A stretch of 64,000 bases of DNA from Lactococcus lactis (GCF_029023865.1 NZ_CP118969.1:682001-746000), one strand, 5' to 3'; positions 35,339 to 46,778 are shown, numbered from the stretch's first letter. A program made the numbers and translations. The notes: generated by a model from the sequence alone, not told the origin.

Positions 35339-35372
35339 AAAAAAAACAGACTAATGAAAGTCTGTTTTTTTT
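35339..35372. terminator. Bidirectional terminator after malG
   Basis: ACAGACT and AGTCTGT pair across a six-base loop, with runs of A and T on both sides, between the CPBP gene and convergent malG. Confidence 0.85.
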
Positions 35373-35389
35373 ATATTTTATGAAGATAT

Positions 35390-36256
35390 TTATCCTTTAT
35401 CCGCACCAGCTGTGATTCCATTGACATAGAATTTTTGCATGATGACAAATAGGATTGTGATTGGGATGGCGATGATAACACAGCCTGCGATAAATTGTGT
35501 GAAGAAGGCTGTGGCAGCTCCTTTTTGCGAGTGAACCATGCTATATAAACCATAGGCAATTGTAAAGGTTTCTGGATGGGCTTGATTATTTCCTAAAATG
35601 ATTCCAGAAAAGATGAAGTCTGTCCATGGGGCGATGAATGCCATTAAAGCAGTATAAACAATGATTGGGCGAGAGAGAGGCAAGGTGATATGCGTGAAAA
35701 CTTGCCATTTGTTTGCTCCATCAATTGTTGCAGCTTCATCAATTGAACGTGGGATGGTGTCAAAGAAGCCTTTAGCGATGTAGAAACCTAATCCAGCTCC
35801 ACCAACATATACCAATATCAAACCACCGAGGTTTAACATGTTCATTGCTTTTAAAATATAATAAAGAGCAATCATTGACATGAATCCAGGGAACATTCCG
35901 AGAACGAGGGCGATTTGCAAGAATGGTTTACGGAAAGCAAAACGTAAACGGGAAAGTGTATACGACATGATAATCGTAATAAATGTAGAAAGTGTAGCAG
36001 AGATAACGGCTACGATAAAAGTGTTAATAATCCATGAAACGAAGGGGAAACTACCACTTTTATTTTGGAAAAGTTGGATATAATTCTCAAAGGTAAATGT
36101 TTTTGGGATGATTGTTGAGACAAACCCTGTATTGTTTTGAGTCAGACTGGCTAAGACAATCCAAATAATAGGGAAAATCCAAACAATTGCTAAGAGAGCG
36201 AGTAGAATATATCTCAAACTTAATGAGATACGGCGTTGCGTTTTATAAGATTTCAT
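35390..36256 (-). CDS. malG: Maltose/maltodextrin ABC permease MalG
   Basis: The 288-residue integral membrane protein has six membrane segments and the EAA loop in RSIDEAATIDGANKWQVFTHI, the contact to the ATPase. FYVNGITAGADKG at the C-terminus is the usual MalG end. It is the last gene of malEFG, five bases after malF. There is no malK in the cluster, so a shared multi-sugar ATPase encoded elsewhere is needed. Confidence 0.92.
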   Translation of the reverse strand: MKSYKTQRRISLSLRYILLALLAIVWIFPIIWIVLASLTQNNTGFVSTIIPKTFTFENYIQLFQNKSGSFPFVSWIINTFIVAVISATLSTFITIIMSYTLSRLRFAFRKPFLQIALVLGMFPGFMSMIALYYILKAMNMLNLGGLILVYVGGAGLGFYIAKGFFDTIPRSIDEAATIDGANKWQVFTHITLPLSRPIIVYTALMAFIAPWTDFIFSGIILGNNQAHPETFTIAYGLYSMVHSQKGAATAFFTQFIAGCVIIAIPITILFVIMQKFYVNGITAGADKG

Positions 36257-36261
36257 TTCAA

Positions 36262-37644
36262 TTAGCCCTCCTTAAATGCATTTGTACGACGGTATGCTAC
36301 TAATGAAATAGATGCATTAACAATGAAAATCAAGATACCAAGAACTGCGGCTGCGTTGTAGCGTTGTGTTTGACCGAATACGAGGTTGTAGAGCCAAGTA
36401 ACAAGAAGGTCGGTTGAACCTGCACCTTGGTAATTTGGATTCATTGGCCAACCACTAGTCAAGAGGTAAATAACGTTGAAGTTATTGATATTACCAATAA
36501 ACTGTTGAATCAATGCAGGAGTCATAACAAAGAGAATCTGAGGGAAAGTGATAGAGCGGAAGATGTTCAAACTATTTGCTCCGTCAATACGAGCAGCTTC
36601 GATTTGATCTTGGGGGAGATTTTGGATAATTGCAGTAGACACAAGCATTGAGACAGGGATACCAATCCACATATTAACAAAAATTACCGTAATACGTGCG
36701 ACCATTGGGTCAGAAGCTGCACCAATAAAGTTTATTGGATTAGAAATAAGATGAAGATTCATCAAGATTCCATTTAAAGCTCCTTGTTGGTCCAAAAATT
36801 GTGCCATCATCAATAAGGTTACAAATTGTGGAACGGCAAATACGATAACAAAAACGGTTCTCCAGAATCCTTTAAATTTAATTCCAGTAGATTCAATGAG
36901 AAGAGCTAGTAATACACCTCCAAGGAATGTTGTAGCTGTTGCAACAATTGCCCATACTAAGGTCCATCCCAAAACTGGGAAGAATGTGCCAGCTAAATCA
37001 CCGGTTAAAACATTAGCAAAAGCTTGGAATCCAGTCCATGAGAAAGCAGTAGCATGAAGGCGATCATAGTTTGTGAACGCCATTGAAATCATATATACAG
37101 TAGGTAAAACGGTAAATGCTAGAACACCAATCAATGGAACAGCCATCAAAGTTGCATAAAGTTTTTCGTCAAGTAAAGAAGCGAGTTCTTCTTTATTTGT
37201 TGGGATATGTTTACCTTCTCGTTTTAAATAATAAAGATGCTTATTTGAGCGGTAGTTGAACCAATAAAGCAGTATAAATAAAATCACAACAAGACAGGCA
37301 ATAAGTCCCCAAAGTAGAATTAAAACAGAGTTATCTGGTTGCAAAGTTTGTGGAAAACCAGAGGCATCGGTAATTGTTCTTTTTATTTTATTTGGGCCTA
37401 AGCTACTAAGAAGAGAGAAGGCACTGATTCCAGAGAAAAGAAGCCAGCCAATAAATGCAATTTCAAGAATTAAAAGTGTGAAGCCTTTTACCCATTGTTT
37501 ATTTTTAATTTGGTTCAAACCCATAACAAAGAAGGTTAATTTTGTTACTGTGTCCCCTTTTGAGAAAACTTCGCCTAATTTAATTGATTTTTCTTCAGGA
37601 GAAATCGTGCTTTCAGTGAGTTTTCTTTTTTTCTTTTTAGTCAT
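36262..37644 (-). CDS. malF: Maltose/maltodextrin ABC permease MalF
   Basis: The 460-residue membrane subunit. A basic N-terminus and extra membrane helices (about residues 50-75 and 108-130) precede the core, which carries the EAA loop AARIDGANSLNIFRSITFPQ near residue 360. FNVIYLLTSGWPMNPNYQGAGSTD is the MalF-type loop before the last helices. It lies 77 bases after malE and 5 before malG. It would pass maltodextrins from MalE through the membrane. Confidence 0.92.
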   Translation of the reverse strand: MTKKKKRKLTESTISPEEKSIKLGEVFSKGDTVTKLTFFVMGLNQIKNKQWVKGFTLLILEIAFIGWLLFSGISAFSLLSSLGPNKIKRTITDASGFPQTLQPDNSVLILLWGLIACLVVILFILLYWFNYRSNKHLYYLKREGKHIPTNKEELASLLDEKLYATLMAVPLIGVLAFTVLPTVYMISMAFTNYDRLHATAFSWTGFQAFANVLTGDLAGTFFPVLGWTLVWAIVATATTFLGGVLLALLIESTGIKFKGFWRTVFVIVFAVPQFVTLLMMAQFLDQQGALNGILMNLHLISNPINFIGAASDPMVARITVIFVNMWIGIPVSMLVSTAIIQNLPQDQIEAARIDGANSLNIFRSITFPQILFVMTPALIQQFIGNINNFNVIYLLTSGWPMNPNYQGAGSTDLLVTWLYNLVFGQTQRYNAAAVLGILIFIVNASISLVAYRRTNAFKEG

Positions 37645-37721
37645 AATATTTCCTTTAAAAATTAAGAGGTTAGGCTGAAGGAGCCCAACCTCTTATTCAC
37701 ATATAACCATTAGATTGTCTC

Positions 37722-38948
37722 TTATTTAGAGATGCTGTCTTGGAATTTTTGTAATTGAGCTTGATAGTCAGCTGGTTTGATAGAGCCAGTGTAAGCACCG
37801 TTCATCAAAGGACCAGCATTATTCCAGAAAGTTGCCATTTGTGGAAGTTTAGGCATTACTACAGAATTTCCTTCTTTAGACATTGTAATAACTGCTTTGG
37901 TAACGTCTGAATTCTTCACAGCGTCATTCATTTGAGCGTCGTTATTTGTAGGAACATCTCCTTGAGAATTAAAGAGTTTCAACTGAGCAGATTCACTTGA
38001 GAGATATTGAGCAACTGTTTGAGCAGCAGCTTGACTCTTAGAAGCTGAATTGACTGCAAATCCTTTAATACCTTGGAATGATTGGAGTTGTTTAGCTTGT
38101 CCATCAATGTTGATTGTTGGGTAAGGAGCAACTGCGAAGTTATCACCTAAAATCTTTTTAATGTTAGCAGTATCCCAAGGACCGTCAAACATGGCAGCAA
38201 CTTTACCGGCTTGGAGTTGATTTAAGGCGTTAGTTGTTTGAATTACATTTTTATTTGATTTTTGTGCAGCAATCCATTCAAGTGCTTTAACACCATTTGC
38301 CGATGCAACGTCAGTAGATTTCACATCTTCGCCTGATTTACCGAAAAGGGTTGTGCCAGCTGTAAAGAATACTGGATAAGAGTAGTAAGGGTCGGTGTAG
38401 TTAGCAGCAAATCCAGCTTTAGCAGTCATTCCTTCCCAAGTTTTGACATCGTCAGCTGACAATTTAGACTTGTTATAGAAGAGGACAAGAGATTCTGTTG
38501 ATTTAGGGAATGCATAAATCTTGTCTTTGTAAGTTACACCATTAACAGTGACATCAGAGTTGTCTTTTTTGATTTCGTTAGCGAATTTTGTAGCAACTGG
38601 ATTGATATAACCTTTATCAGCCATATCACCAAGTTGGTCATTTGGTACAGCGAAGACGTCAGCATATTTAGAAGGGTCTTTTGCGATATCTACTTTAGCA
38701 TTTGCTGAACCAGACGCATTGGCAATAATTTGAACTTTAAGGTCTGGGTATTTTGAAGCCAATCCTTTAGCAACGTCTGTATATGTTGCTTTTTGTTGTG
38801 TGTCTACATAAACACGAACTGTTCCTTTAATGCTGTCTGAGCTAGAAGATGATGATTTGTTAGAACTTGCTGATGAACCGCAAGCTGCGAGGGTTGCGAG
38901 GGCGAGTACAGATGCTCCACCAAGAGCAACTTTTTTCCATGAATTCAT
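37722..38948 (-). CDS. malE: Maltose/maltodextrin-binding lipoprotein MalE
   Basis: A 408-residue solute-binding protein with a lipoprotein signal (ALATLAACGSS, Cys23) and a Ser-rich linker. The family 1 extracellular binding fold is visible in KVRVYVDTQQ-like start (TVRVYVD), AIPNDQ-type loop (FAVPNDQLGDMADKGY) and FQGIKGFAVN. GGAGG precedes the ATG. It captures maltose and maltodextrins outside the membrane for MalFG. It is the first gene of malEFG, behind a promoter that carries a MalR operator. Confidence 0.93.
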   Translation of the reverse strand: MNSWKKVALGGASVLALATLAACGSSASSNKSSSSSSDSIKGTVRVYVDTQQKATYTDVAKGLASKYPDLKVQIIANASGSANAKVDIAKDPSKYADVFAVPNDQLGDMADKGYINPVATKFANEIKKDNSDVTVNGVTYKDKIYAFPKSTESLVLFYNKSKLSADDVKTWEGMTAKAGFAANYTDPYYSYPVFFTAGTTLFGKSGEDVKSTDVASANGVKALEWIAAQKSNKNVIQTTNALNQLQAGKVAAMFDGPWDTANIKKILGDNFAVAPYPTINIDGQAKQLQSFQGIKGFAVNSASKSQAAAQTVAQYLSSESAQLKLFNSQGDVPTNNDAQMNDAVKNSDVTKAVITMSKEGNSVVMPKLPQMATFWNNAGPLMNGAYTGSIKPADYQAQLQKFQDSISK

Positions 38949-38963
38949 TTTGTGTTTCCTCCT

Positions 38964-39022
38964 AATGAAAACGGTTTATTTTATACACTCCTCATTTTAC
39001 GCAACCGTTTGCTTTTTGTCAA
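38964..39022 (-). promoter_or_regulatory. malEFG promoter with MalR operator and cre-like site
   Basis: On the minus strand TTGACA (39022-39017) and TAAAAT (38999-38994) are 17 bases apart. Between and over them lies the LacI-type palindrome GCAAACGGTTGCGT (39012-38999). ATAAACCGTTTTCA (38977-38964) is a cre-like match at 12 of 14, just downstream of the transcription start. MalR and CcpA would both control the operon. Confidence 0.75.
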
Positions 39023-39130
39023 GGGAAAAAATATTACATTTTGATTACTTAGAAATTGGTTTATACCGACTTTTCAGCGTATTCTTTAGAATGAAAAATA
39101 AATGTTTTAAAAAATAATATGCGAAAATTT

Positions 39131-39169
39131 TCGCAAACGGTTGCGTCAATGAAAGCGTTATGATAAAAT
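39131..39169 (+). promoter_or_regulatory. Promoter of the maltodextrin enzyme operon with MalR operator and cre
   Basis: TCGCAAACGGTTGCGT (39131-39146) is the mirror of the malE operator and overlaps the -35 TTGCGT. A TGATAAAAT extended -10 (39161-39169) follows at 17-base spacing. TGAAAGCGTTATGA (39150-39163), a 13-of-14 cre match, fills the spacer. The leader to 39315 contains a CGAAAAGC/GCTTTTCG hairpin without a T run. Confidence 0.75.
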
Positions 39170-39315
39170 ATGATTAATGTGAGATTTATCTTCTCCAGAT
39201 GTGGTGGAAATGACACTATCGAAAAGCGACGGAAAAGGTGCTTTTCGCTGTCCTTGAGATTAATTGAAAATAGTTTAAGACAGTACAGCCATCAAAAAAA
39301 TTTGGAGGTTCTATT

Positions 39316-41070
39316 ATGAACAAAGCTGCAATTTATCATCGTCCTGAGTCGGAATTTGCTTATCTTTATGCAAAAAATCTGATGCATGTTCGTCTGCAAA
39401 CACAAAAATGTGATGTGGAAAAAGTCGAATTATTTTATGGCGATCCTTATTCGTGGGAAGGGCTTGACAACCCTGAAACACAGTATTGGGCTAGTCAAAA
39501 AGTAGAGATGAAAAAGTATCTCTCTACTAATATTAGCGATTATTTTGAGGCCGAAATTACTGTTGCAACGAAACGAGTAGATTACTTATTTGTCATTACA
39601 GGTTTGGATGGAGAAAAAGTAGTTTACACAGACCAAGGAATGTTTGATTATGATGAGAGCTTGGTGACTAAAAAATATGGGGCTTTCCGTTTGCCTTATT
39701 TCCATGAAAGTGATCGTTTTAAAGCACCTGAATGGGTCAAAGAAACGGTTTGGTATCAAATTTTCCCTGAACGTTTTGCCAATGGGGATACGAGCAATGA
39801 TCCTGAGGGAACAAAAGCTTGGAATCCACAAGATGTTCCTGACCGTCAAGATTTTTATGGGGGAGATTTGCAAGGGGTGATTGATCATTTGGAACATTTG
39901 ACTGAACTCGGTGTGAATGGTATTTACTTTACCCCTATTTTTCAAGCTTTTTCTAATCATAAATATGATACAGAAGATTATACGGAAATTGATAAGCAGT
40001 TTGGGGATAAGGAATTGTTTAAAACTTTGGTGAAAGAAGCACATGCGCGTGGTATTAAAGTCATGTTAGATGCGGTCTTTAATCACATCGGAGATACGTC
40101 TGCTCAATGGCAAGATGTATTGAAAAATCAGGAAAAATCAAAATTTGCGGATTGGTTCCATGTTAATAGTTGGCCAGCAACTTATACTCCGACTGATGAT
40201 TTTGAAAATGCTGAAAATGCAACTTATGATACTTTTGCCTTCACCCCACATATGCCAAAACTGAATACGGCTAACCCAGAGGTTGAAGCTTATCTTTTGA
40301 AAGTAGCTGATTATTGGATTTCTGAGTTTGATATTGATGCTTGGCGTTTGGATGTGGCGGATGAAGTGGATCATACTTTCTGGAAAAAATTCCGCACAAC
40401 TTGTGATGCGGCAAAAGATGATTTTTATATTTTAGGTGAGGTTTGGCATTCTGCACAACCTTGGTTAGTTGGTGACGAATTCTCTGCCGTTATGAACTAT
40501 GCTTATACTGATGCGATTAAAGATGGTTTGATTACGAAGAAGATTTCTTTGGAACAAATGGTTTCTAATATTAATACGCAACTGACATTATACCGTAAGC
40601 AAGTGAATCAAATGATGTTTAATGTTTTAGATTCTCATGATACACCCAGAATTTTGACTGTTGCAAAAAATAATAAAAATTTGATGAAATTGGTTGAAAC
40701 GTTCACCTTCATGCAACCAGGTGTGCCTTGTATTTATTATGGGGATGAGTATGCGGTGACAGGTGGAATGGACCCTGAGTGTCGTAAGGTGATGCCTTGG
40801 GAAGAAAAAGATCAAGATTTAGAGATGTTTGACTTCTTTAAAAATTTGATTGCTCTACGCAAACAATATCAAGGAATTTTAAGTGATTCAGAAGTAGAAT
40901 GGAAAATCGTAGATTCAGAAAATGGCATTGTGAAATTTGAACGTGGATCTCTGAAAGCTATTTTCAATATTGGCGAAAAACCGGCTTATTTTTCAGCTGA
41001 TGAAGTGGTTTTCTCTAATTTGGTTGACCAAAATAATATTTTACAATATGGTTTTGTAATCTATAAATAG
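39316..41070 (+). CDS. Neopullulanase/cyclomaltodextrinase-type GH13 enzyme
   Basis: The 584-residue enzyme has an N-terminal CBM34-like domain of about 125 aa and a GH13 barrel. The catalytic residues are Asp in DAWRLDVADEV, Glu in YILGEVWHS and Asp in LDSHDTPR. VWYQIFPERF and GVNGIYFTPIF are GH13_20 features. No signal peptide is present, so it acts on imported maltodextrins in the cytoplasm, cutting alpha-1,4 (and possibly alpha-1,6) bonds. TTGGAGG precedes the ATG. It is the first gene of the enzyme operon. Related lactococcal genes are called dex, but the exact symbol is unsure. Confidence 0.88.
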   Translation: MNKAAIYHRPESEFAYLYAKNLMHVRLQTQKCDVEKVELFYGDPYSWEGLDNPETQYWASQKVEMKKYLSTNISDYFEAEITVATKRVDYLFVITGLDGEKVVYTDQGMFDYDESLVTKKYGAFRLPYFHESDRFKAPEWVKETVWYQIFPERFANGDTSNDPEGTKAWNPQDVPDRQDFYGGDLQGVIDHLEHLTELGVNGIYFTPIFQAFSNHKYDTEDYTEIDKQFGDKELFKTLVKEAHARGIKVMLDAVFNHIGDTSAQWQDVLKNQEKSKFADWFHVNSWPATYTPTDDFENAENATYDTFAFTPHMPKLNTANPEVEAYLLKVADYWISEFDIDAWRLDVADEVDHTFWKKFRTTCDAAKDDFYILGEVWHSAQPWLVGDEFSAVMNYAYTDAIKDGLITKKISLEQMVSNINTQLTLYRKQVNQMMFNVLDSHDTPRILTVAKNNKNLMKLVETFTFMQPGVPCIYYGDEYAVTGGMDPECRKVMPWEEKDQDLEMFDFFKNLIALRKQYQGILSDSEVEWKIVDSENGIVKFERGSLKAIFNIGEKPAYFSADEVVFSNLVDQNNILQYGFVIYK

Positions 41071-41076
41071 AAAACG

Positions 41077-41178
41077 GATTCTGTCAGTTCACTGCGACCG
41101 AGGGAATCATTGAATCGGTAAATAAAGAAACTATCGGCTTTGCTGATAGTTTTGTCAGTAAAAATTGCTGACAGAATC
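41077..41178. repeat. Structured intergenic element with CTGTCAG arms
   Basis: GATTCTGTCAG and CTGACAGAATC form an 11-bp outer stem 80 bases apart. Inside are AAACTATC/GATAGTTT and CCGAGG...CGG stems. It has the same build as the elements in the pst region. It lies between two genes of the operon. Confidence 0.7.
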
Positions 41179-41193
41179 TTTGGTTTAGTGAGT

Positions 41194-41234
41194 ATTTTAC
41201 TGACGGGATTAACTTATAAAGCTGTCAGTAAAAT
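41194..41234. repeat. Inverted repeat of the TTACTGAC family
   Basis: ATTTTACTGAC and GTCAGTAAAAT form an 11-bp stem over an AT loop, directly after the previous element. A weak T tract follows. Confidence 0.7.
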
Positions 41235-41240
41235 TTTAAT

Positions 41241-42902
<1,662 letters not shown>

Positions 42903-42928
42903 TTAAAGCGCAAAAGGGTGAGGTGAAA

Positions 42929-43534
42929 ATGAGCGAATTTAAAAGAATGGTTGCTGGCGAACTCTATAAAGCAAGTAAAGTTGAACCAGAATACAAACCT
43001 GATAATAATCGAGCATTAAATCAAGAAATTAACCAACTCAATCTACTTGATACAGAAAAAATTGTGGCACTTGAAAAAGAACTTTTTGGTCAAACTGGCG
43101 ATGAGTTATTTGTAAATCCACCGCTTTACATCGACTATGGTAAAAATACAAGAATTGGTCAGCGCTTTTATGCCAATATGGACTGTATTTTTCTGGATGT
43201 TGCACCGATTACGATTGGCGATGATGTGATGTTTGGACTTCGCGTCAGTCTGATTACGGCTTCTCATCCAATTGATGCCGGAGTTCGACAGCGTGGACTA
43301 GAATATGGAAAAGCGATTACGATTGGTAACCGAGTTTGGCTTGGTGCAGGAGTAATTGTTAATCCGGGGGTTACGATTGGCGAAAATACAATTGTGGGTT
43401 CAGGAACGGTAGTGACAAAAAATTTGCCAGCAAATGTGATTGCAGTAGGTAATCCAGCAAGAATTCTCCGCGAAATTACTGATTCTGACCGACTTTACTG
43501 GGAAGAAAAAGAGAACGAATATTATGAAAAATAG
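42929..43534 (+). CDS. maa: Maltose O-acetyltransferase
   Basis: A left-handed beta-helix (hexapeptide repeat) acetyltransferase of about 201 aa. The pattern VAPITIGDDVMFG, RVSLITASHPID, GNRVWLGAGVIVNPGVTIGENT holds the catalytic His and the repeats. It transfers acetyl from acetyl-CoA to maltose or glucose, perhaps as detoxification. The start was moved to ATG 42929, which has GAGGTG upstream and the family N-terminus FKRMVAGELYKA. Its end overlaps the amylase gene by 11 bases. Confidence 0.88.
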   Translation: MSEFKRMVAGELYKASKVEPEYKPDNNRALNQEINQLNLLDTEKIVALEKELFGQTGDELFVNPPLYIDYGKNTRIGQRFYANMDCIFLDVAPITIGDDVMFGLRVSLITASHPIDAGVRQRGLEYGKAITIGNRVWLGAGVIVNPGVTIGENTIVGSGTVVTKNLPANVIAVGNPARILREITDSDRLYWEEKENEYYEK

Positions 43535-45098
43535 GCTTTTACTTCTGTCAGTAACTTTACTTGCGACGTGTGCTTTAAGTGCTTGTCAAAAAGCAAATTC
43601 AAAAGATTCATCAGTAAAAAAAGTGGCTGTCAGCCAAAAGGTTGATAGGAGTTTGTATCGTAATTTTTATGAAATATTTACGAGTTCATTTGCCGATTCA
43701 AATCATGATGGCGAAGGTGATTTAAATGGGGTCACGCAACATTTAGACTACTTGAATACTGGAAAATCCAATTCTACAACGGATTTAAAAGTGCAAGGAC
43801 TTTGGATGACACCGATTTTTGCTAGTCCTAGTTATCATGGCTATGATGTCACTAATTACGAAGAAATTAATCCTAAATTTGGAACAATGGCTGATTTTGA
43901 AAATCTGATTGCTCAAGCTAAAAAACGAGGAATTGCTGTGATTTTAGATATGCCATTTAACCACACGGCGACTGATAATGTTTGGTTTCAAAAAGCACTA
44001 GCTGGCGACAAAAAATATGTGGCTTATTATAATCGGTCAGATACAGCTAAAGAGGGTTATAGTTTAGCCAGCAACGGCAAATACTATGAGTCAGAGTTTG
44101 ATAAATTCATGCCAGACCTCAATCTTGCCAATCCTGAGGTCAAAAAAGAAATTGCAAAAATTACGAAATTTTGGTTAGACAAAGGTGTTTCTGGTTTTCG
44201 TTTGGACGCTGTCGGTTTTTATTTCTCAAATGATGACAAAAAAACGACGGCCTTTACCAAATGGCTGACAGACACGGTCAAAAAGCAAAATCCAAAAGCC
44301 TATTTAGTGGGTGAAGTTTTTTCAACGGCTTCGGCAATTGATGATATTTATCCATCAGGTATTGATTCATTATTTGACTTTCCGAATGCTTTGCAATCGA
44401 GTTCAAGTCCAATTAATTCAGCTTTAGTCTTAGGTGAAGGCTCTTTATTTGGTCAACAAATTGAAGCATGGGACCAAGAAATTCATGCGGATAACCCGAA
44501 AGCCATTGACGCTCCTTTCTTGAGTAATCATGACACAGACCGATCTGCAACACTTTTAAGTTCTTTATCCATGCAGAAAATGGCTGCTCAAACTTATCTT
44601 TTGATGCCGGGAAATCCATTTATTTACTACGGTGAGGAATTGGGGCTGACCGGTTCTGGCATTGACCAAAATAAACGTTTGCCAATGCCGTGGAATGCTG
44701 CCGGGACAGATTCTCCCAAAGCAGACATTTCTGTGCCAGGTGCGACAGAAATTGCCACAACTGACGGAGGCTCAGTAGCTCAACAAGAAGCCAATCCGAA
44801 CTCACTGCTCAATTGGTACAAAAAAATTTTACGGGTCAAAGCAAAATATCCTGAAATTGCGACGGATAGATTGAAAAATATTTCTGTCAGTGAAGAGAGC
44901 TTGTCTGTCATTAATTATGGAAAGGATTTGACTATTATCAATAATTTTTCCGATACAGAAAATGTGACAATGAAACTCCCAAAAAGCGTTGTTGGGACAA
45001 AAATCACTGACCAACTTTCTGTCAGTAGTTCTCAAGCAAAATTAACTGATGGAAAATTGACAATTCCAGCTTACAGCACCGTTATTTTGAAAAAATAA
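43524..45098 (+). CDS. Lipoprotein alpha-amylase (GH13)
   Basis: A 524-residue protein with a lipoprotein signal (LLATCALSACQK, Cys21), so it is anchored outside the membrane. The GH13 core shows MPFNHTAT, the catalytic Asp in SGFRLDAVGFYF, Glu in YLVGEVFS and Asp in FLSNHDTDR. It should cut starch or long maltodextrins at the cell surface so MalEFG can import the products. It is the only exported enzyme in the cluster. The start overlaps maa by 11 bases in another frame. Confidence 0.88.
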   Translation: MKNRLLLLSVTLLATCALSACQKANSKDSSVKKVAVSQKVDRSLYRNFYEIFTSSFADSNHDGEGDLNGVTQHLDYLNTGKSNSTTDLKVQGLWMTPIFASPSYHGYDVTNYEEINPKFGTMADFENLIAQAKKRGIAVILDMPFNHTATDNVWFQKALAGDKKYVAYYNRSDTAKEGYSLASNGKYYESEFDKFMPDLNLANPEVKKEIAKITKFWLDKGVSGFRLDAVGFYFSNDDKKTTAFTKWLTDTVKKQNPKAYLVGEVFSTASAIDDIYPSGIDSLFDFPNALQSSSSPINSALVLGEGSLFGQQIEAWDQEIHADNPKAIDAPFLSNHDTDRSATLLSSLSMQKMAAQTYLLMPGNPFIYYGEELGLTGSGIDQNKRLPMPWNAAGTDSPKADISVPGATEIATTDGGSVAQQEANPNSLLNWYKKILRVKAKYPEIATDRLKNISVSEESLSVINYGKDLTIINNFSDTENVTMKLPKSVVGTKITDQLSVSSSQAKLTDGKLTIPAYSTVILKK

Positions 45099-45140
45099 AT
45101 AAGTTCAGTTTAGGGACTTTAAAAATGAAAATGTAAAACT

Positions 45141-46778
45141 ATGAAAAAAATAAAAACAAATGATTTTCACAAGATGGTAGGTTATCAGATTTATCCAAAA
45201 TCTTTCAAAGATACCAATGGAGATGGCATTGGCGACATCAATGGCATCATTGAAAAAATTCCTTATCTACGTGAATTGGGGATTGATTTTATCTGGATAA
45301 ATCCAATTTACAAGAGTCCACAAGTTGACGGGGGCTATGATATTTCTGATTATCAAGTCATTGATGAAATGTTTGGCTCACTTGAAGATTTTAAAAAATT
45401 ACTAGATAAAGCGCATGAAAATGGCTTGAAAGTCATCATGGATTTGGTAGTCAATCATACATCAGACCAACATCCTTGGTTTTTAGAAAGTCAAAAATCA
45501 AAAGATAATCCTTACCGTGATTATTATTTGTGGGAAGACGCTAGCCCTAACCAAATGCCAAATGATTGGATTTCCTTTTTTGGTGGTTCAACTTGGGCTT
45601 ATGATGAAAAAACAAAACAAGCTTATTTTCACGTTTTTGCCAAAGAGCAGCCTGATTTAAATTGGAAAAATCCCAAAGTTCGGCAAGAAATTTATGACAT
45701 GATTCGCTGGTGGTTAGATTTGGGAATAGATGGCTTCAGATTAGATGCGATTTCACACATTCAAAAAATGCCATGGAACTATAAAATTAAATCTTGGAAA
45801 GGCGACGGCCCGTGGGTGCCTTTCATGAATGTTGCTGGGATTGAAACATATATGTCAGATTTGAAAGCTATTTTTGATGAATATGGTGCTTTGACTGTTG
45901 GGGAAGCTTCAGGGGTTCGCTCCAAGCAAGCGCCCGATTGGACCGATGAAGCTGGCTATATCAATATGATTTTTGAATTAGAACATAATGTCAGAAAATC
46001 AAATGGCAATGGTCAGGGCAGTATTTATGGCTACAAAAAAGTCATTATGCGTTGGCAAGAAGATTTGCTTGAACGGGGTTGGAATGCTTTGTATATTGAA
46101 AATCATGACCAACCAAGAAGTATTGATACTTTTGGCGATGGTTCAATAGAATCAGCAAAAGCGTTAGCTGTCAGTTATATGCTCTTAAGAGGAACGCCTT
46201 TCATATATCAAGGGCAGGAATTTGGGATGACTAATTTTCCATTTACTGACGCAAAGCAATTACGAGCTGACGAGATTAAAAAGAAATATGAAATGTTACT
46301 GACAGAACTGTCAGCAAATCAAGCACTAGCAGAAGTCACTCAAAATAGTCGTGAACACTCAAGAACACCAATGCAGTGGGACAATTCTAAAAATGCAGGA
46401 TTTACAAGTGGACAAGCTTGGATGGAAATTAATCCAAATTTTTCTGTTATTAATAGTCAAACTAATCAAGAACTCATTGAACTTTATAAAAAATTGATTG
46501 AATTACGGCATCAAGAACCAGCGATTTCAGAGGGTTCAATTAAATTTCATTTTAAAAGACATCCTCAAGTTTTAGTTTATGAACGAGCTGAATTTTTAAT
46601 TATTGTCAATTTGGCTGACAAAAAAGCTCATTTAGATTTTACAAAAATTGACAGTTTTACTGACAGCTCTGCTGAAAGTTCTGTCATTAATTATCAACAA
46701 GTCTTGGGTAGTTCAAATCAAAAATTTCAAGAAAAAATGGTTCTGTCAGCCTGGGAATATCGGGTTTATAAAAAATAG
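45141..46778 (+). CDS. Alpha-glucosidase/oligo-1,6-glucosidase-like GH13 enzyme
   Basis: A cytoplasmic GH13 enzyme of 545 aa. It starts MVGYQIYPKSFKDTNGDGIG and has [13 protein letters not shown], the catalytic Asp in DGFRLDAISHI, Glu in LTVGEASGV and Asp in IENHDQPR. These motifs match the oligo-1,6-glucosidase/trehalose-6-phosphate hydrolase/dextran glucosidase group. In this operon an isomaltose- or limit-dextrin-cleaving role is likely. The ribosome binding site is weak. TTACTGACAG motifs occur inside its 3' part in coding sequence. Confidence 0.85.
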   Translation: MKKIKTNDFHKMVGYQIYPKSFKDTNGDGIGDINGIIEKIPYLRELGIDFIWINPIYKSPQVDGGYDISDYQVIDEMFGSLEDFKKLLDKAHENGLKVIMDLVVNHTSDQHPWFLESQKSKDNPYRDYYLWEDASPNQMPNDWISFFGGSTWAYDEKTKQAYFHVFAKEQPDLNWKNPKVRQEIYDMIRWWLDLGIDGFRLDAISHIQKMPWNYKIKSWKGDGPWVPFMNVAGIETYMSDLKAIFDEYGALTVGEASGVRSKQAPDWTDEAGYINMIFELEHNVRKSNGNGQGSIYGYKKVIMRWQEDLLERGWNALYIENHDQPRSIDTFGDGSIESAKALAVSYMLLRGTPFIYQGQEFGMTNFPFTDAKQLRADEIKKKYEMLLTELSANQALAEVTQNSREHSRTPMQWDNSKNAGFTSGQAWMEINPNFSVINSQTNQELIELYKKLIELRHQEPAISEGSIKFHFKRHPQVLVYERAEFLIIVNLADKKAHLDFTKIDSFTDSSAESSVINYQQVLGSSNQKFQEKMVLSAWEYRVYKK

